This document shows, piece after piece, positions 18,279 to 28,451 of a stretch of 64,000 nucleotides of DNA. This DNA comes from JAADJA01 sp963840975. GTDB lineage: Bacteria; Bacteroidota; Bacteroidia; Bacteroidales; JAADJA01. The notes beneath the pieces were generated by a model. The model was not told the origin of the DNA. It searched no databases and was given only the letters and a program-made list of their open reading frames with translations. Position numbers and translations under genes: made by a program. Numbering within the stretch: the stretch's first letter is position 1; the number at the start of each line of letters is the position of its first letter. The stretch covers positions 55,221 through 119,220 of the forward strand of contig CAWJBC010000019.1 in the NCBI GenBank assembly GCA_963840975.1, in the 5' to 3' direction.

Positions 18279-21200
18279 ATGAAAAATTACCGTTATCAAT
18301 ATACGATTTTTTTGTTCCTGTTTGCCGGGTTAATGATCAGCCATTTATTGTCGGCGCAAAAACCCAACTTTAAATTCAAATCAATCAACCAGGCTGATGG
18401 TTTAATAAATAGTACCGTCCAGACCATTTTTGAAGATTCGTATGGTTTTATATGGATCGGGACTCATCAGGGGGTGCAGCGTTATGAAGGAAAAGCATTT
18501 AAAAATTATGTCCATAACGGCAATGATTCAATCGGGTTGTCATCAAATTACATCAACGGATTTTGCGAGGACAGTGAAAGAAATATCTGGATTGCTACAG
18601 CATTTGGACTAAATAAGTACAACAGGAGTATCGACAAGATTGAAAAATACCAATGGAAGGATAAATCGTTCACAGAAAATGGCGATCTGTTTATTTATGG
18701 CCTTGCCATGGATAATTCAAACAAACATCATATTTGGATAACAGCTTCAGACATTGGCCTGATTAAGCTCGACATTGAAAACGATAGTGTGGTTGTATAT
18801 CCCATGCAGGCAAGCGGTAAAAGATGGTCATCATGGATAATTCCCTATCCCGGCCAAAGTAATCGTTTGCTGCTCGGTGGTATTGGACTATACGTATTCG
18901 ATAAAATATCCGGGCAGTTCAATGAGCTATTATCCCTGGAGCAAAACGCCGATGTCCCAAATCACCTGATTAACGATGCGGATTTTGATCCCGAAAACAG
19001 TGATATAATTTGGCTTGCTACCGGCGATTACTGGGGAAGAGGAAACCTGGGTGGTTTAATCCGGTTCAATCTGAAAACCGGGGAAAAGATCATTTTTTCT
19101 CCCGAAACCCGCAAAAACGAAGTGCCCGACCGGCACATGCTGAATTTATGTTTTTACGACGCTGAGAATCTCTGGATAGGTACCAGGCATAATGGAGCTT
19201 TACTTTATAAAATAAGGGAAGACCGGTTTTACAATTTCATCAACAACGAATTTGATGAAGGCTCTTTTACTACTGAGGATGCCGTGCGATCAATGTTGGT
19301 GGATAGATCAGGCACCTTATGGTTCGGTACGTGGGGCGATGGAATCTCGCTATTAAGTCCTGCAGCACAAAAGTTTTTACATTACAAATATCTTCCGGGC
19401 GAAACAAACGGACTTCAAAATAACTATATCACTTCATTCGCTGAAGACAAAAAAGGAAATATTTGGATTGGTACCAAAACGGGCGGTTTAAGCAAGTTTG
19501 ATCCAATAGAAAAAACATTCGAAAATTATTTCCAGGAGTTTGCCTCACCCGATCCTAACTCAACCGAAATCACTTATTTGTTTTACGACAGCAACGAAAA
19601 CCTCTGGATTGGCACCTACGACGATGCCCTTTATCGTTTTAATCCTGCCACCGGTTTTAAAGTTCATTATCAAAAGGGAAGCTCAAAAAATAATGTTTCT
19701 CAAAAACGCATATCAGCAATAACTGAAATTAAGCCGGGTGAAATTTTAATTTCAACCTATGGGGGAGGCCTGAACATTTACAACTATCAGACAGACTTTT
19801 TCCGTCATTTTATTCACCATCCTGACGACTCAACAAGTATTCCGGATAATCAAATCTGGCTTCCTTTTTTAGGCGATGATGGAAACTATTATTTCAGCGG
19901 AAATTCTGCTGCAGGGTTGATACAGTTTAATCCTGAAACAGAAAAATTTCAGGAAATTCATCCCAAAAAAAGCATTTCAACATTTATGATGCCCGGCAAA
20001 ACATCAGACGGAAGAGTATTTGTTAACGAAGTAACGGAGGGTTTACGTGAGATAATAACAACGGATGTTATTACGGTAAATACTGTTTATGATTCGAATG
20101 GAAACTTGCTCAAGAACATTGAAACCATTTTAGTTGATGCCAATGACAAACTATGGTTGGGCACGGGCAATGGACTTCTGGAGTTTGACCTCAACAATAA
20201 AACGGTGATAAGGTATGATGCAAATGATGGATTGCAAGGGTATGAATTTAACAGGTTTGCCGCTTATAAATCTGCAAGCGGGGAGATGTATTTTGGCGGC
20301 ACCAAAGGGTTTAATATGTTTCATCCTGATGTTATGAAACTGAGCACGTATGAACCGCCCATTGTATTTACCGATTTCAAGCTATTCCAGGAAAGTATGT
20401 CTATAGATGACGATTCTCCGTTAAAGCAAAATATACTCATGACGGATAAGCTGGCGCTTAATTACGATCAAAATGATTTCTCCATTTCATTTGCAGCTCT
20501 CGATTTTTCAAATCCGCAAAAGATTGAGTACAAATACATGCTGGAAAATCATGATGAGGAATGGATAATGGTTGGCAACAATAACATCGCCAGTTACACC
20601 AACATGGACCCGGGCCATTATACTTTCAGGGTACTGGCTACAAATGGTGATGGACAATGGAATCAACAAAGTGCCAAATTAGAAATCACCATTACACCGC
20701 CCTGGTGGCAAACCAATCTTGCATATTTGCTTTATGGGCTGATATTTATCACAGGGGTTATTTTGGTTGACCGCGTTCAGCGAAAACGTCTCAAAGAGAA
20801 AGAACAGGCACAGGCGAGAGAAACGGAACTCGCACAGGCCAAAGAAATAGAAAAGGCATACAACAAATTAAAAACGACCCAAAGCCAACTCATACAGGCC
20901 GAAAAAATGGCTTCCCTTGGTGAACTCACCGCAGGTATCGCACATGAAATACAGAACCCTCTGAATTTCATCAATAATTTCTCGGAAATAAATCAAGAAT
21001 TAATCCTGGAAATGAAAGCAGAAATCCAGAAAAGTAATTTTGAAGAAGTAAACGCAATTGCAAATGATATCAGCGGGAATGAGGAGAAAATTCTCCAGCA
21101 CGGCAAGCGGGCCGATGCCATCGTGAAAGGCATGTTGCAACATTCGAAAACGAGTACAGGGCACAAAGAACCAATCGATATCAATGCGTTGGCAGATGAA

Positions 21201-21647
21201 TACCTGCGGCTGGCATATCATGGCTTGCGGGCAAAAGACAAATCATTCAATGCAACCATGAAAACAGATTTCGATGCTTCGATTGGTAAAATAAATGTTG
21301 TGCCGCAAGATATTGGCAGGGTAATATTAAATTTAATTACCAATGCTTTTTATGCAGTTAATGAAAAGGAAAAGCAAAATATTAACGGGTATGAGCCTGC
21401 TGTATCACTGAGTACAAAAAAACTCGAAGGCCAAGTGGAAATAAAAGTGGCGGACAACGGCAACGGTATCCCACAAAAAATCTTAGACAAGATTTTCCAG
21501 CCTTTCTTCACTACCAAACCCACAGGACAGGGAACCGGATTAGGCTTATCCCTGAGTTATGATATTGTAAAGGCGCTTGGTGGTGAAATTAAAGTAAATT
21601 CCAGTCGGGAATATGGGACTGAGTTTATTGTTTTATTGAAACTATAG
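18279..21647 (+). CDS. Histidine kinase 6: beta-propeller sensor
   Basis: 1122 residues. Signal peptide ending about residue 27 (SHLLSAQ), propeller blades from 30 to about 690 (for example DSYGFIWIGTHQGVQRYEGK), Y_Y_Y to about 800 (GHYTFRVLATNGDGQWN), membrane helix about 808-830, coiled coil, HisKA with His889, HATPase_c with N box NLITNAFYAV and intact G1, F and G2. No receiver. Its transmitter start is almost the same DNA as that of kinase 8. It starts 16 bases after kinase 5. Confidence 0.92.
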   Translation: MKNYRYQYTIFLFLFAGLMISHLLSAQKPNFKFKSINQADGLINSTVQTIFEDSYGFIWIGTHQGVQRYEGKAFKNYVHNGNDSIGLSSNYINGFCEDSERNIWIATAFGLNKYNRSIDKIEKYQWKDKSFTENGDLFIYGLAMDNSNKHHIWITASDIGLIKLDIENDSVVVYPMQASGKRWSSWIIPYPGQSNRLLLGGIGLYVFDKISGQFNELLSLEQNADVPNHLINDADFDPENSDIIWLATGDYWGRGNLGGLIRFNLKTGEKIIFSPETRKNEVPDRHMLNLCFYDAENLWIGTRHNGALLYKIREDRFYNFINNEFDEGSFTTEDAVRSMLVDRSGTLWFGTWGDGISLLSPAAQKFLHYKYLPGETNGLQNNYITSFAEDKKGNIWIGTKTGGLSKFDPIEKTFENYFQEFASPDPNSTEITYLFYDSNENLWIGTYDDALYRFNPATGFKVHYQKGSSKNNVSQKRISAITEIKPGEILISTYGGGLNIYNYQTDFFRHFIHHPDDSTSIPDNQIWLPFLGDDGNYYFSGNSAAGLIQFNPETEKFQEIHPKKSISTFMMPGKTSDGRVFVNEVTEGLREIITTDVITVNTVYDSNGNLLKNIETILVDANDKLWLGTGNGLLEFDLNNKTVIRYDANDGLQGYEFNRFAAYKSASGEMYFGGTKGFNMFHPDVMKLSTYEPPIVFTDFKLFQESMSIDDDSPLKQNILMTDKLALNYDQNDFSISFAALDFSNPQKIEYKYMLENHDEEWIMVGNNNIASYTNMDPGHYTFRVLATNGDGQWNQQSAKLEITITPPWWQTNLAYLLYGLIFITGVILVDRVQRKRLKEKEQAQARETELAQAKEIEKAYNKLKTTQSQLIQAEKMASLGELTAGIAHEIQNPLNFINNFSEINQELILEMKAEIQKSNFEEVNAIANDISGNEEKILQHGKRADAIVKGMLQHSKTSTGHKEPIDINALADEYLRLAYHGLRAKDKSFNATMKTDFDASIGKINVVPQDIGRVILNLITNAFYAVNEKEKQNINGYEPAVSLSTKKLEGQVEIKVADNGNGIPQKILDKIFQPFFTTKPTGQGTGLGLSLSYDIVKALGGEIKVNSSREYGTEFIVLLKL
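20901..21354 (+). repeat. Near-identical transmitter block, copy in kinase 6
   Basis: 454 bases that align without gaps with 27687-28140 in kinase 8 (constant offset 6786). I find only three differing bases by eye. The block covers the HisKA domain and the first part of HATPase_c. Sequence on either side diverges sharply. Confidence 0.85.
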
Positions 21648-21658
21648 GAATTTTATAA

Positions 21659-24600
21659 ATGACAAAAATGTTACATATACCAATACATAAAAAATCATGT
21701 AAATCAAATCATTTTTCCTTTTTTATTAAAATCGTTTCGGGTACTGTTTTTATTTTGTTCAGCATTTTCCCTGGATTTTGCCAGAATATCATTTTTAATA
21801 AAGTTTACCCACCTAACATGATTTCTTTTAATCAGCTTACCGGAATCACTCAGGATAAACAGGGGACCATGTGGTTTGCATCTAATATCGGCTTGTACAG
21901 CTACAACGGTTATGAAATGGGTTCTTACAAAAACAACCCGTTGGATCCAAAGTCAATAGCCGGAGACATTTTACGGGCCGTTTGCGCTGATAACGACGGT
22001 AATATTTGGATTGCCGTCCAGGGGGAAGGAATTGATAAGTTTGATCCGGTTACGGGTATTTTTACTCATTATAGCCCCGATCCTGATGATCCCGAAAGCC
22101 TTACTTCAGAATGGGTGAATGTAATGACAGTCGACCGCGACGGGTTTCTTTGGATTGGTTCAGGGGTAGGGTTGGACAAGTACGACATGCGTACCGAAAA
22201 GTTTATTAAGTACGAGAATATTCCCGGCGATTCAACCAGCCTAAGTTACAACGAGGTAGTTTCTATTTATGAAGACCATAATGGAACATTGTGGATTGGC
22301 ACCGGTTCGGTATATGGCGCTGATCAAAACAAAGTTGAAGCCGGCGGATTAAACAGGATGGACAAAAAAGCGGGGACTTTCAAACGGTTTATGCATGATC
22401 CGGCCAACACCAACAGCCTCATCAACAATAAAGTAAGTGCAATTTTCGAAGATTCTAATGGTACCCTCTGGATTGGTACAGCAGGTGACGGGTTACATAC
22501 GATGGATAAATCAACCGGAATAATTACCCGGCATACCTATGATCCTGATGATCCGGAAAATCTTAGCCGGCCGCCTGTAAGTACAATAAGCCCTGAAAAT
22601 GATCACATCACATTCATTGTTGAAGATATGAATGGTGCAATCTGGATTGGAACATCCGATGCCGGCATAAATTATTACAACCCCGGGACAAAAAAAGTAA
22701 CCCATTTTACATCAGAGGACGGGAATTCCGGATCATTAACAGATAACACGACATGGGCAGGATATATTTCCAGCGATGGGGTTTTGTGGATTAGTAATAT
22801 ATCGGGCACATTATACCGAATAAACCCTGAACAATCAATAATCCCACATATCGATCTTCGCTATTCGGCTATCTGTTTTTACACTGACATGAATGGTATT
22901 TTATGGCGGGGCGCTGATAAAATCTATGTTACCGGCAATAATTACGAAAAGCTTATTCAGCAAATTAATGATGAATTGGAAAGGTCATCAGCAGGAAATA
23001 AATATGTCTCGATTATTAAAGAGGACAGTAAAGGAAATATTCTTATTGGCGGAAGCGGCGGATTAATAATATTAAATCCCGTCAATAAACAATTTGTGCA
23101 TTATAAAAACGATCCGGACAATGATAATACCCTAAGTTATAATAGTGTCACCCGCGTTTCGGAAGACAGTAAACACAATCTTTGGGTCGGGACATCATTG
23201 GGGTTAAACAGGTTGAATCCGGCAACCGGGGAAATCAAAAGATATTTTGTAGATAAAAGTAATTTGAACTCCTTTGGAAATAACCTGGTTAAAGATGTTC
23301 AGGAAGATAATAGTGGTAACGTTTGGGTTGGCTTTTCTCTTGGTGAAGGGCTATGCCTATTAAATGCAGAAACAGGTGAATTTGATAAATACCTGAATAC
23401 ATTCGAAGTTGAATGTATGTTTAAGGATTCCCATGGAATTGTCTGGGCTGGAACCAATGATGGTCTTTTTTATTTTAACCAGGAATCCAAAAGTTTTTTA
23501 AGATTCAAAGGTGCAAATTCAATTTATGAAATTTCCTCGGTATTTAGTATTGTTGAGGATCAGGACAGCAACTTGTGGATTGCATCTGGTTCCGGCATTG
23601 TAAAAATCGACCCGCAACGAAATTCAACAGAAAATTATGGAATTAATTTCGGCGTTTACCCTGAAACATTTAACAAATGGGGCCGGGCATATAAGGACAC
23701 TGAAGGACAACTGTATTTTGCTACAAATAGCGGATATTATAAATTTCACCCCTCTGAAATTTCGTACAAAACAAAACCTCCTTTAATCAGGATTACAGGT
23801 TTTCGGACCACCAATGAGATTGAAGGTGGAAATGAACCAAAGGTGAACGAAGATTTTACCGAAGGTGAAATCATCCGGTTGAATTATTCACAGAACACAT
23901 TTTCATTTGATTTTTTGACTTTAGACTACTCAAACCCACAGAACAATAAACATTTGTTTAAGCTGGAAAACTATGATGACGAATGGAGGGAAGCGAATTC
24001 TGACAGAAGGGCCTATTTTTTTAATATTCCTCCCGGACAATACATCATGCGGGTAAAGGGAGCAAACGGATACGGGATATGGGCAGAAAAAGCTGTCAAC
24101 GTTGTGATATTGCCCCCCTGGTGGAAAACCTGGTGGGCTTACATTCTTTATGTCCTGATTTTTATTTCAGGTGTTTGGATTGTGCATACCTATCAGCGTA
24201 AGCGTGTAATTCATGCTGAACGGGCCAAAACCCAGCGACGGGAACTGGAACAGGCAAGAAAAATTGAAAAAGCCTATAAAGAATTGAAAGCTACCCAGGC
24301 CCAGCTTATCCAGTCAGAAAAGATGGCATCCCTCGGTGAGCTTACGGCAGGTATTGCACATGAAATTCAAAACCCGTTGAACTTTGTAAACAACTTTAGT
24401 GAAGTAAGTAAGGAGTTGATGGATGAAATGAAGGATGAATTGGCAGTAGGTACCGAAGCTTCGGTACAGTTAGCAAATGAAATTGCTGACGACATCAAAC
24501 AAAACCTTGAAAAAATCAATCATCATGGTAAACGGGCGGGTGATATCATAAAGGGTATGCTCCAGCACAGCCGCACAAGCAGTGGCACAAAGGAACTAAC

Positions 24601-25081
24601 CGATATCAATGCTTTGGCTGATGAATATTTGCGACTGGCTTATCATGGTTTAAGAGCAAAAGACAAATCGTTTAATGCCGGTTTCCAAACTGACTTCGAC
24701 CCCACTCTTCCCAAAATCAACATCATTCCGCAGGATATCGGCAGGGTGTTGCTCAACCTGATCAACAATGCATTTTATGCTGTATCTGAAAAGTCAGGAA
24801 AGGGCATTCCGGATTACAAACCGCAGGTGGTGGTGAAAACTAAAAAGAATGATAACCTGATTGAAATCATGGTGAAGGACAATGGTTATGGAATTCCCGA
24901 ATCCATCAAAGACAAAGTCTTCCAGCCCTTTTTCACCACCAAACCAACAGGACAAGGAACAGGCCTGGGATTAAGCTTGAGTTATGATATAATAAAGGCA
25001 CATAATGGAGAGATTAATTTAACAAGCAATCAGGAGGGTGCCATTTTCAACATTTTACTAAAAATTCAAAATGAACAATAG
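21659..25081 (+). CDS. Histidine kinase 7: beta-propeller sensor
   Basis: 1140 residues. The N terminus is longer than usual (hydrophobic core at about residues 19-38, ending GFCQ). Propeller blades run from 45 to about 700, with typical blades such as DSNGTLWIGTAGDGLHTMDK. Y_Y_Y to about 815, membrane helix about 822-843, coiled coil, HisKA with His901, HATPase_c with intact boxes. Compared with its neighbours it has a short insertion after the H box (DELAVGTEASVQLANEIADD). Its C terminus is slightly shorter than the others. The stop overlaps the next start by 11 bases. Confidence 0.92.
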   Translation: MTKMLHIPIHKKSCKSNHFSFFIKIVSGTVFILFSIFPGFCQNIIFNKVYPPNMISFNQLTGITQDKQGTMWFASNIGLYSYNGYEMGSYKNNPLDPKSIAGDILRAVCADNDGNIWIAVQGEGIDKFDPVTGIFTHYSPDPDDPESLTSEWVNVMTVDRDGFLWIGSGVGLDKYDMRTEKFIKYENIPGDSTSLSYNEVVSIYEDHNGTLWIGTGSVYGADQNKVEAGGLNRMDKKAGTFKRFMHDPANTNSLINNKVSAIFEDSNGTLWIGTAGDGLHTMDKSTGIITRHTYDPDDPENLSRPPVSTISPENDHITFIVEDMNGAIWIGTSDAGINYYNPGTKKVTHFTSEDGNSGSLTDNTTWAGYISSDGVLWISNISGTLYRINPEQSIIPHIDLRYSAICFYTDMNGILWRGADKIYVTGNNYEKLIQQINDELERSSAGNKYVSIIKEDSKGNILIGGSGGLIILNPVNKQFVHYKNDPDNDNTLSYNSVTRVSEDSKHNLWVGTSLGLNRLNPATGEIKRYFVDKSNLNSFGNNLVKDVQEDNSGNVWVGFSLGEGLCLLNAETGEFDKYLNTFEVECMFKDSHGIVWAGTNDGLFYFNQESKSFLRFKGANSIYEISSVFSIVEDQDSNLWIASGSGIVKIDPQRNSTENYGINFGVYPETFNKWGRAYKDTEGQLYFATNSGYYKFHPSEISYKTKPPLIRITGFRTTNEIEGGNEPKVNEDFTEGEIIRLNYSQNTFSFDFLTLDYSNPQNNKHLFKLENYDDEWREANSDRRAYFFNIPPGQYIMRVKGANGYGIWAEKAVNVVILPPWWKTWWAYILYVLIFISGVWIVHTYQRKRVIHAERAKTQRRELEQARKIEKAYKELKATQAQLIQSEKMASLGELTAGIAHEIQNPLNFVNNFSEVSKELMDEMKDELAVGTEASVQLANEIADDIKQNLEKINHHGKRAGDIIKGMLQHSRTSSGTKELTDINALADEYLRLAYHGLRAKDKSFNAGFQTDFDPTLPKINIIPQDIGRVLLNLINNAFYAVSEKSGKGIPDYKPQVVVKTKKNDNLIEIMVKDNGYGIPESIKDKVFQPFFTTKPTGQGTGLGLSLSYDIIKAHNGEINLTSNQEGAIFNILLKIQNEQ

Positions 25082-28000
25082 ATTATTATTAATGCTGGTA
25101 TTGATACAGTTTTTATGCAACTCTGTATCATTGATAGCACAGCAACCTGAAAACCTGCGGTTTGAGCGTTTTACCCTGCGGAACGGACTGGCTTCCGACT
25201 GGGTACAAAGCATCACCCAGGACCATAAGGGTTATATCTGGATCGGTACTACCGCTGGCTTAAGTCGTTACGATGGGTATGACTTTGTCACTTTCAGAAA
25301 CATCCCGGGGAGCCCCTATTCATTATCCAATAATAGGGTAAATGTTGTATTTGTTGACAAAGCAGGAAATATCTGGGTGGGAACACAAAATGGGTTGAGC
25401 CGATTTAACCAGCTAAATGAAGAATTCGAGAATTACTATCATATTCCCCGCAATCCCAGATCCCTACCCGGAAATGTGGTCAGTGCAATTCACGAGTCTG
25501 CTTCCGGTAAACTTTGGATTGGAACTGATAACGGACTGGCAGAATTTGACCAGGTAGCCGGGTCCTTCATAAACCAATGGTTGTCGGGCGATGAGGACAA
25601 AAATATAATGGGGGCAACCATCAGCTCAATTTCCGAAGATAGAAATGGTATCTTGTGGATTGGTTCCAATAACAAAGGACTTATTACTTTCGATACCGCA
25701 AAAAAGAACTTCCGGTTCCTGAATGAGCAAAACCTACCGGGTGTAGTGTTTCCGTCATTAAATGTTTCAAAAGTTAAGGTAACCTCATCAGGGGAAATCT
25801 GGATCGGATTTTTGCCAGAACATGGACTTTTGCGTTATAATCCTGAAACAAATACTTCCTTCCTTTACCGCTATCACAACCAGGATCAGCCGGGTTTCTG
25901 GAATATTATATCGGATATTATTGAAACTTCCGACCATTCGATCTGGGTGACAACCTACAACGACAGTGATCATAGTGGTCTTCACAGGTTTGATGAACAA
26001 ACCGGGTTTTTTTCACAGTATACTTATCAGCCTAACAATTTATCAAGCTTAACCTGGGCATACTGCGAAACTGTCTTTGAAGACAAAGACAATAACTTAT
26101 GGGTAGGAACTTCACGGGGATTGAATAAAGCTGACCTCAACCGCTGGCAGATGGGATTAATGAACATTAACCCTGAAAACCCTTTTGACTTTGCAAATAA
26201 TTTTTACGCCATTGAAGAAGTTGAAAAGGATGTTTTCTGGTTGGGTCTTGATGGAGATGGGTTTATTGAATGGGACAGGAAAAAAAATCAGAAGAAGCAG
26301 TTTGACATTAAAGATCCGCGATCAGGAGATGGCAGAATTTTTACCATTCGCAAAGATCATGACGGGAAAATCTGGTTTGGATACAAAGGACAGGGATGTG
26401 CCCGGTACAGCCCTGAAACAGGCCATCTTGAAAAATTTTTACATGAACCCGGAAATCCTGAAAGTTTAATTGGCAATGTGGTGTCCGACATTCTTATTGA
26501 CCACCAGAATAAAGTCTGGATAGCTACTTCAAATGGGCTGAGCAGGTTCAACCGTGAGCACGGAAACTTTACGAACTGGCAAAAAGACGTTAATGCCAGC
26601 GGAATGAGCGGTAACTCATTATTTTCACTATTTGAAGATAGCCAGGGGTTTATTTGGATTGGAACCAAAGACAATCAATATGATCCAAATGCCACCTTCC
26701 CATCAGGATTAATGAAATTTGACCCTGCAACAAACCAATTTAAATCATACAGGTACGACCCGAATGATCCAGGCAGTTTAAGCAGTGATGCCGTTTTCTC
26801 GGTTAATGAAGATCTTAGCGGCTACATCTGGGTAGGCACCAACAACGGCTTGAATAAACTTGATGTAAGTGAAGAAAAATTTGAAGGTTTTCATGATGCG
26901 GACGGTTTGCCCGATCCTAATATTGTTGGAATATTGGTTGACAATGAAGGGATTCTTTGGCTGAGCACCTTAAAAGGTATTTCACGGTTTGATCCGGCAA
27001 AGAAAATCTTTCGAAATTTTACTATGGAAGATGGTATGCAGGCTTATCGTTTTAATGATAATTCACGACTGAAGACCAGCGGCGGAGAATTGATCTTTGG
27101 CGGTGTTGCAGGAGCTAATTTCTTTAATCCATCTGAAATTTCAAGTGAGAAAATCATCCCTCAGGTTTTTATTACCCGGTTTTTAAAGCAAAATGTTCAG
27201 CAGAGGTTTGACAAACCATTTGACGAGATTGAGGTGATAAAAATGGCATGGAATGACAATTCCATAGGCTTTGAATTTGTCGCTATCAACTTCCGGTCCT
27301 CCCAGCAAACCCGTTATGAATATAGGTTGGAAGGCCTTGAAAAAGATTGGGTTCAGTCCGGGGCCAGACGTTATGTGAATTACACCCATTTACCGTCAGG
27401 CAACTATACATTCAGGGTAAGGGCTATGAATGCCGAGGGTGTTTATTCGGAGAAGGACGCAGTAATAGCCATTAAAATAATTCCACCCTTTTGGCGAACC
27501 TGGTGGGCTTACATCATATATGGTTTCCTGTTTTTGGGCTTTGCATTTGCCGTAGATCGCTATCAAAGGAAACGGTTATTCAGAAAGGAAAAAGAAAAGG
27601 TGAGGGATCGGGAGATCGCACAAGCAAAAGAAATAGAAAAAGCTTATACCGAATTAAAGGTTACCCAAACTCAGCTTATCCAATCAGAAAAAATGGCTTC
27701 CCTTGGTGAACTCACCGCAGGTATCGCACATGAAATTCAGAACCCTCTGAATTTCATCAATAATTTCTCGGAAATAAATCAAGAATTAATCCTGGAAATG
27801 AAAGCAGAAATCCAGAAAAGTAATTTTGAAGAAGTAAACGCAATTGCAAATGATATCAGCGGGAATGAGGAGAAAATTCTCCAGCACGGCAAGCGGGCCG
27901 ATGCCATCGTGAAAGGCATGTTGCAACATTCGAAAACGAGTACAGGGCACAAAGAGCCAACCGATATCAATGCGTTGGCAGATGAATACCTGCGGCTGGC

Positions 28001-28436
28001 ATATCATGGCTTGCGGGCAAAAGACAAATCATTCAATGCAACCATGAAAACAGATTTCGATGCTTCGATTGGTAAAATAAATGTTGTGCCGCAAGATATT
28101 GGCAGGGTAATATTAAATTTAATTACCAATGCTTTTTATGTGGTTGATGAGAAGAAAAAGCTCCTTGGCGATGGCTATGAACCAACTGTTTCGGTAAGCA
28201 CAAAAAAGGAGGGAAACAAAGTTTTTATTTCAGTGAAAGATAACGGTAACGGGATTCCTCAACAAGTTTTGGATAAAATATTCCAACCCTTTTTTACCAC
28301 AAAACCCACCGGGCAGGGTACCGGCCTGGGGCTAAGCATGAGCTATGATATCGTTACCAAAGGGCATGGAGGTAGCCTTGATGTTATTACTAAGGAAGGG
28401 GAAGGCACCGAATTTATTATCCATTTGTCAGTTTAA
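25071..28436 (+). CDS. Histidine kinase 8: beta-propeller sensor, mosaic transmitter
   Basis: 1121 residues. Signal peptide to about residue 24 (SVSLIAQ), propeller blades 28 to about 690 (DHKGYIWIGTTAGLSRYDGY), Y_Y_Y to about 800, membrane helix about 806-830, HisKA with His887, HATPase_c. The transmitter is a mosaic: the HisKA portion is nearly identical to kinase 6, and the ATPase portion follows kinase 5. Catalytic boxes (NLITNAFYVV, DNGNGIP, FQPFFTTK, GTGLGLSMSYD) are intact. It overlaps kinase 7 by 11 bases and is 15 bases before kinase 9. Confidence 0.92.
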   Translation: MNNRLLLMLVLIQFLCNSVSLIAQQPENLRFERFTLRNGLASDWVQSITQDHKGYIWIGTTAGLSRYDGYDFVTFRNIPGSPYSLSNNRVNVVFVDKAGNIWVGTQNGLSRFNQLNEEFENYYHIPRNPRSLPGNVVSAIHESASGKLWIGTDNGLAEFDQVAGSFINQWLSGDEDKNIMGATISSISEDRNGILWIGSNNKGLITFDTAKKNFRFLNEQNLPGVVFPSLNVSKVKVTSSGEIWIGFLPEHGLLRYNPETNTSFLYRYHNQDQPGFWNIISDIIETSDHSIWVTTYNDSDHSGLHRFDEQTGFFSQYTYQPNNLSSLTWAYCETVFEDKDNNLWVGTSRGLNKADLNRWQMGLMNINPENPFDFANNFYAIEEVEKDVFWLGLDGDGFIEWDRKKNQKKQFDIKDPRSGDGRIFTIRKDHDGKIWFGYKGQGCARYSPETGHLEKFLHEPGNPESLIGNVVSDILIDHQNKVWIATSNGLSRFNREHGNFTNWQKDVNASGMSGNSLFSLFEDSQGFIWIGTKDNQYDPNATFPSGLMKFDPATNQFKSYRYDPNDPGSLSSDAVFSVNEDLSGYIWVGTNNGLNKLDVSEEKFEGFHDADGLPDPNIVGILVDNEGILWLSTLKGISRFDPAKKIFRNFTMEDGMQAYRFNDNSRLKTSGGELIFGGVAGANFFNPSEISSEKIIPQVFITRFLKQNVQQRFDKPFDEIEVIKMAWNDNSIGFEFVAINFRSSQQTRYEYRLEGLEKDWVQSGARRYVNYTHLPSGNYTFRVRAMNAEGVYSEKDAVIAIKIIPPFWRTWWAYIIYGFLFLGFAFAVDRYQRKRLFRKEKEKVRDREIAQAKEIEKAYTELKVTQTQLIQSEKMASLGELTAGIAHEIQNPLNFINNFSEINQELILEMKAEIQKSNFEEVNAIANDISGNEEKILQHGKRADAIVKGMLQHSKTSTGHKEPTDINALADEYLRLAYHGLRAKDKSFNATMKTDFDASIGKINVVPQDIGRVILNLITNAFYVVDEKKKLLGDGYEPTVSVSTKKEGNKVFISVKDNGNGIPQQVLDKIFQPFFTTKPTGQGTGLGLSMSYDIVTKGHGGSLDVITKEGEGTEFIIHLSV
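27687..28140 (+). repeat. Near-identical transmitter block, copy in kinase 8
   Basis: Partner of 20901-21354 in kinase 6: 454 aligned bases without gaps and only about three mismatches by eye. Downstream of this block the sequence switches to resemble kinase 5. Confidence 0.85.
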
Positions 28437-28451
28437 AAACTTGCTACTATT

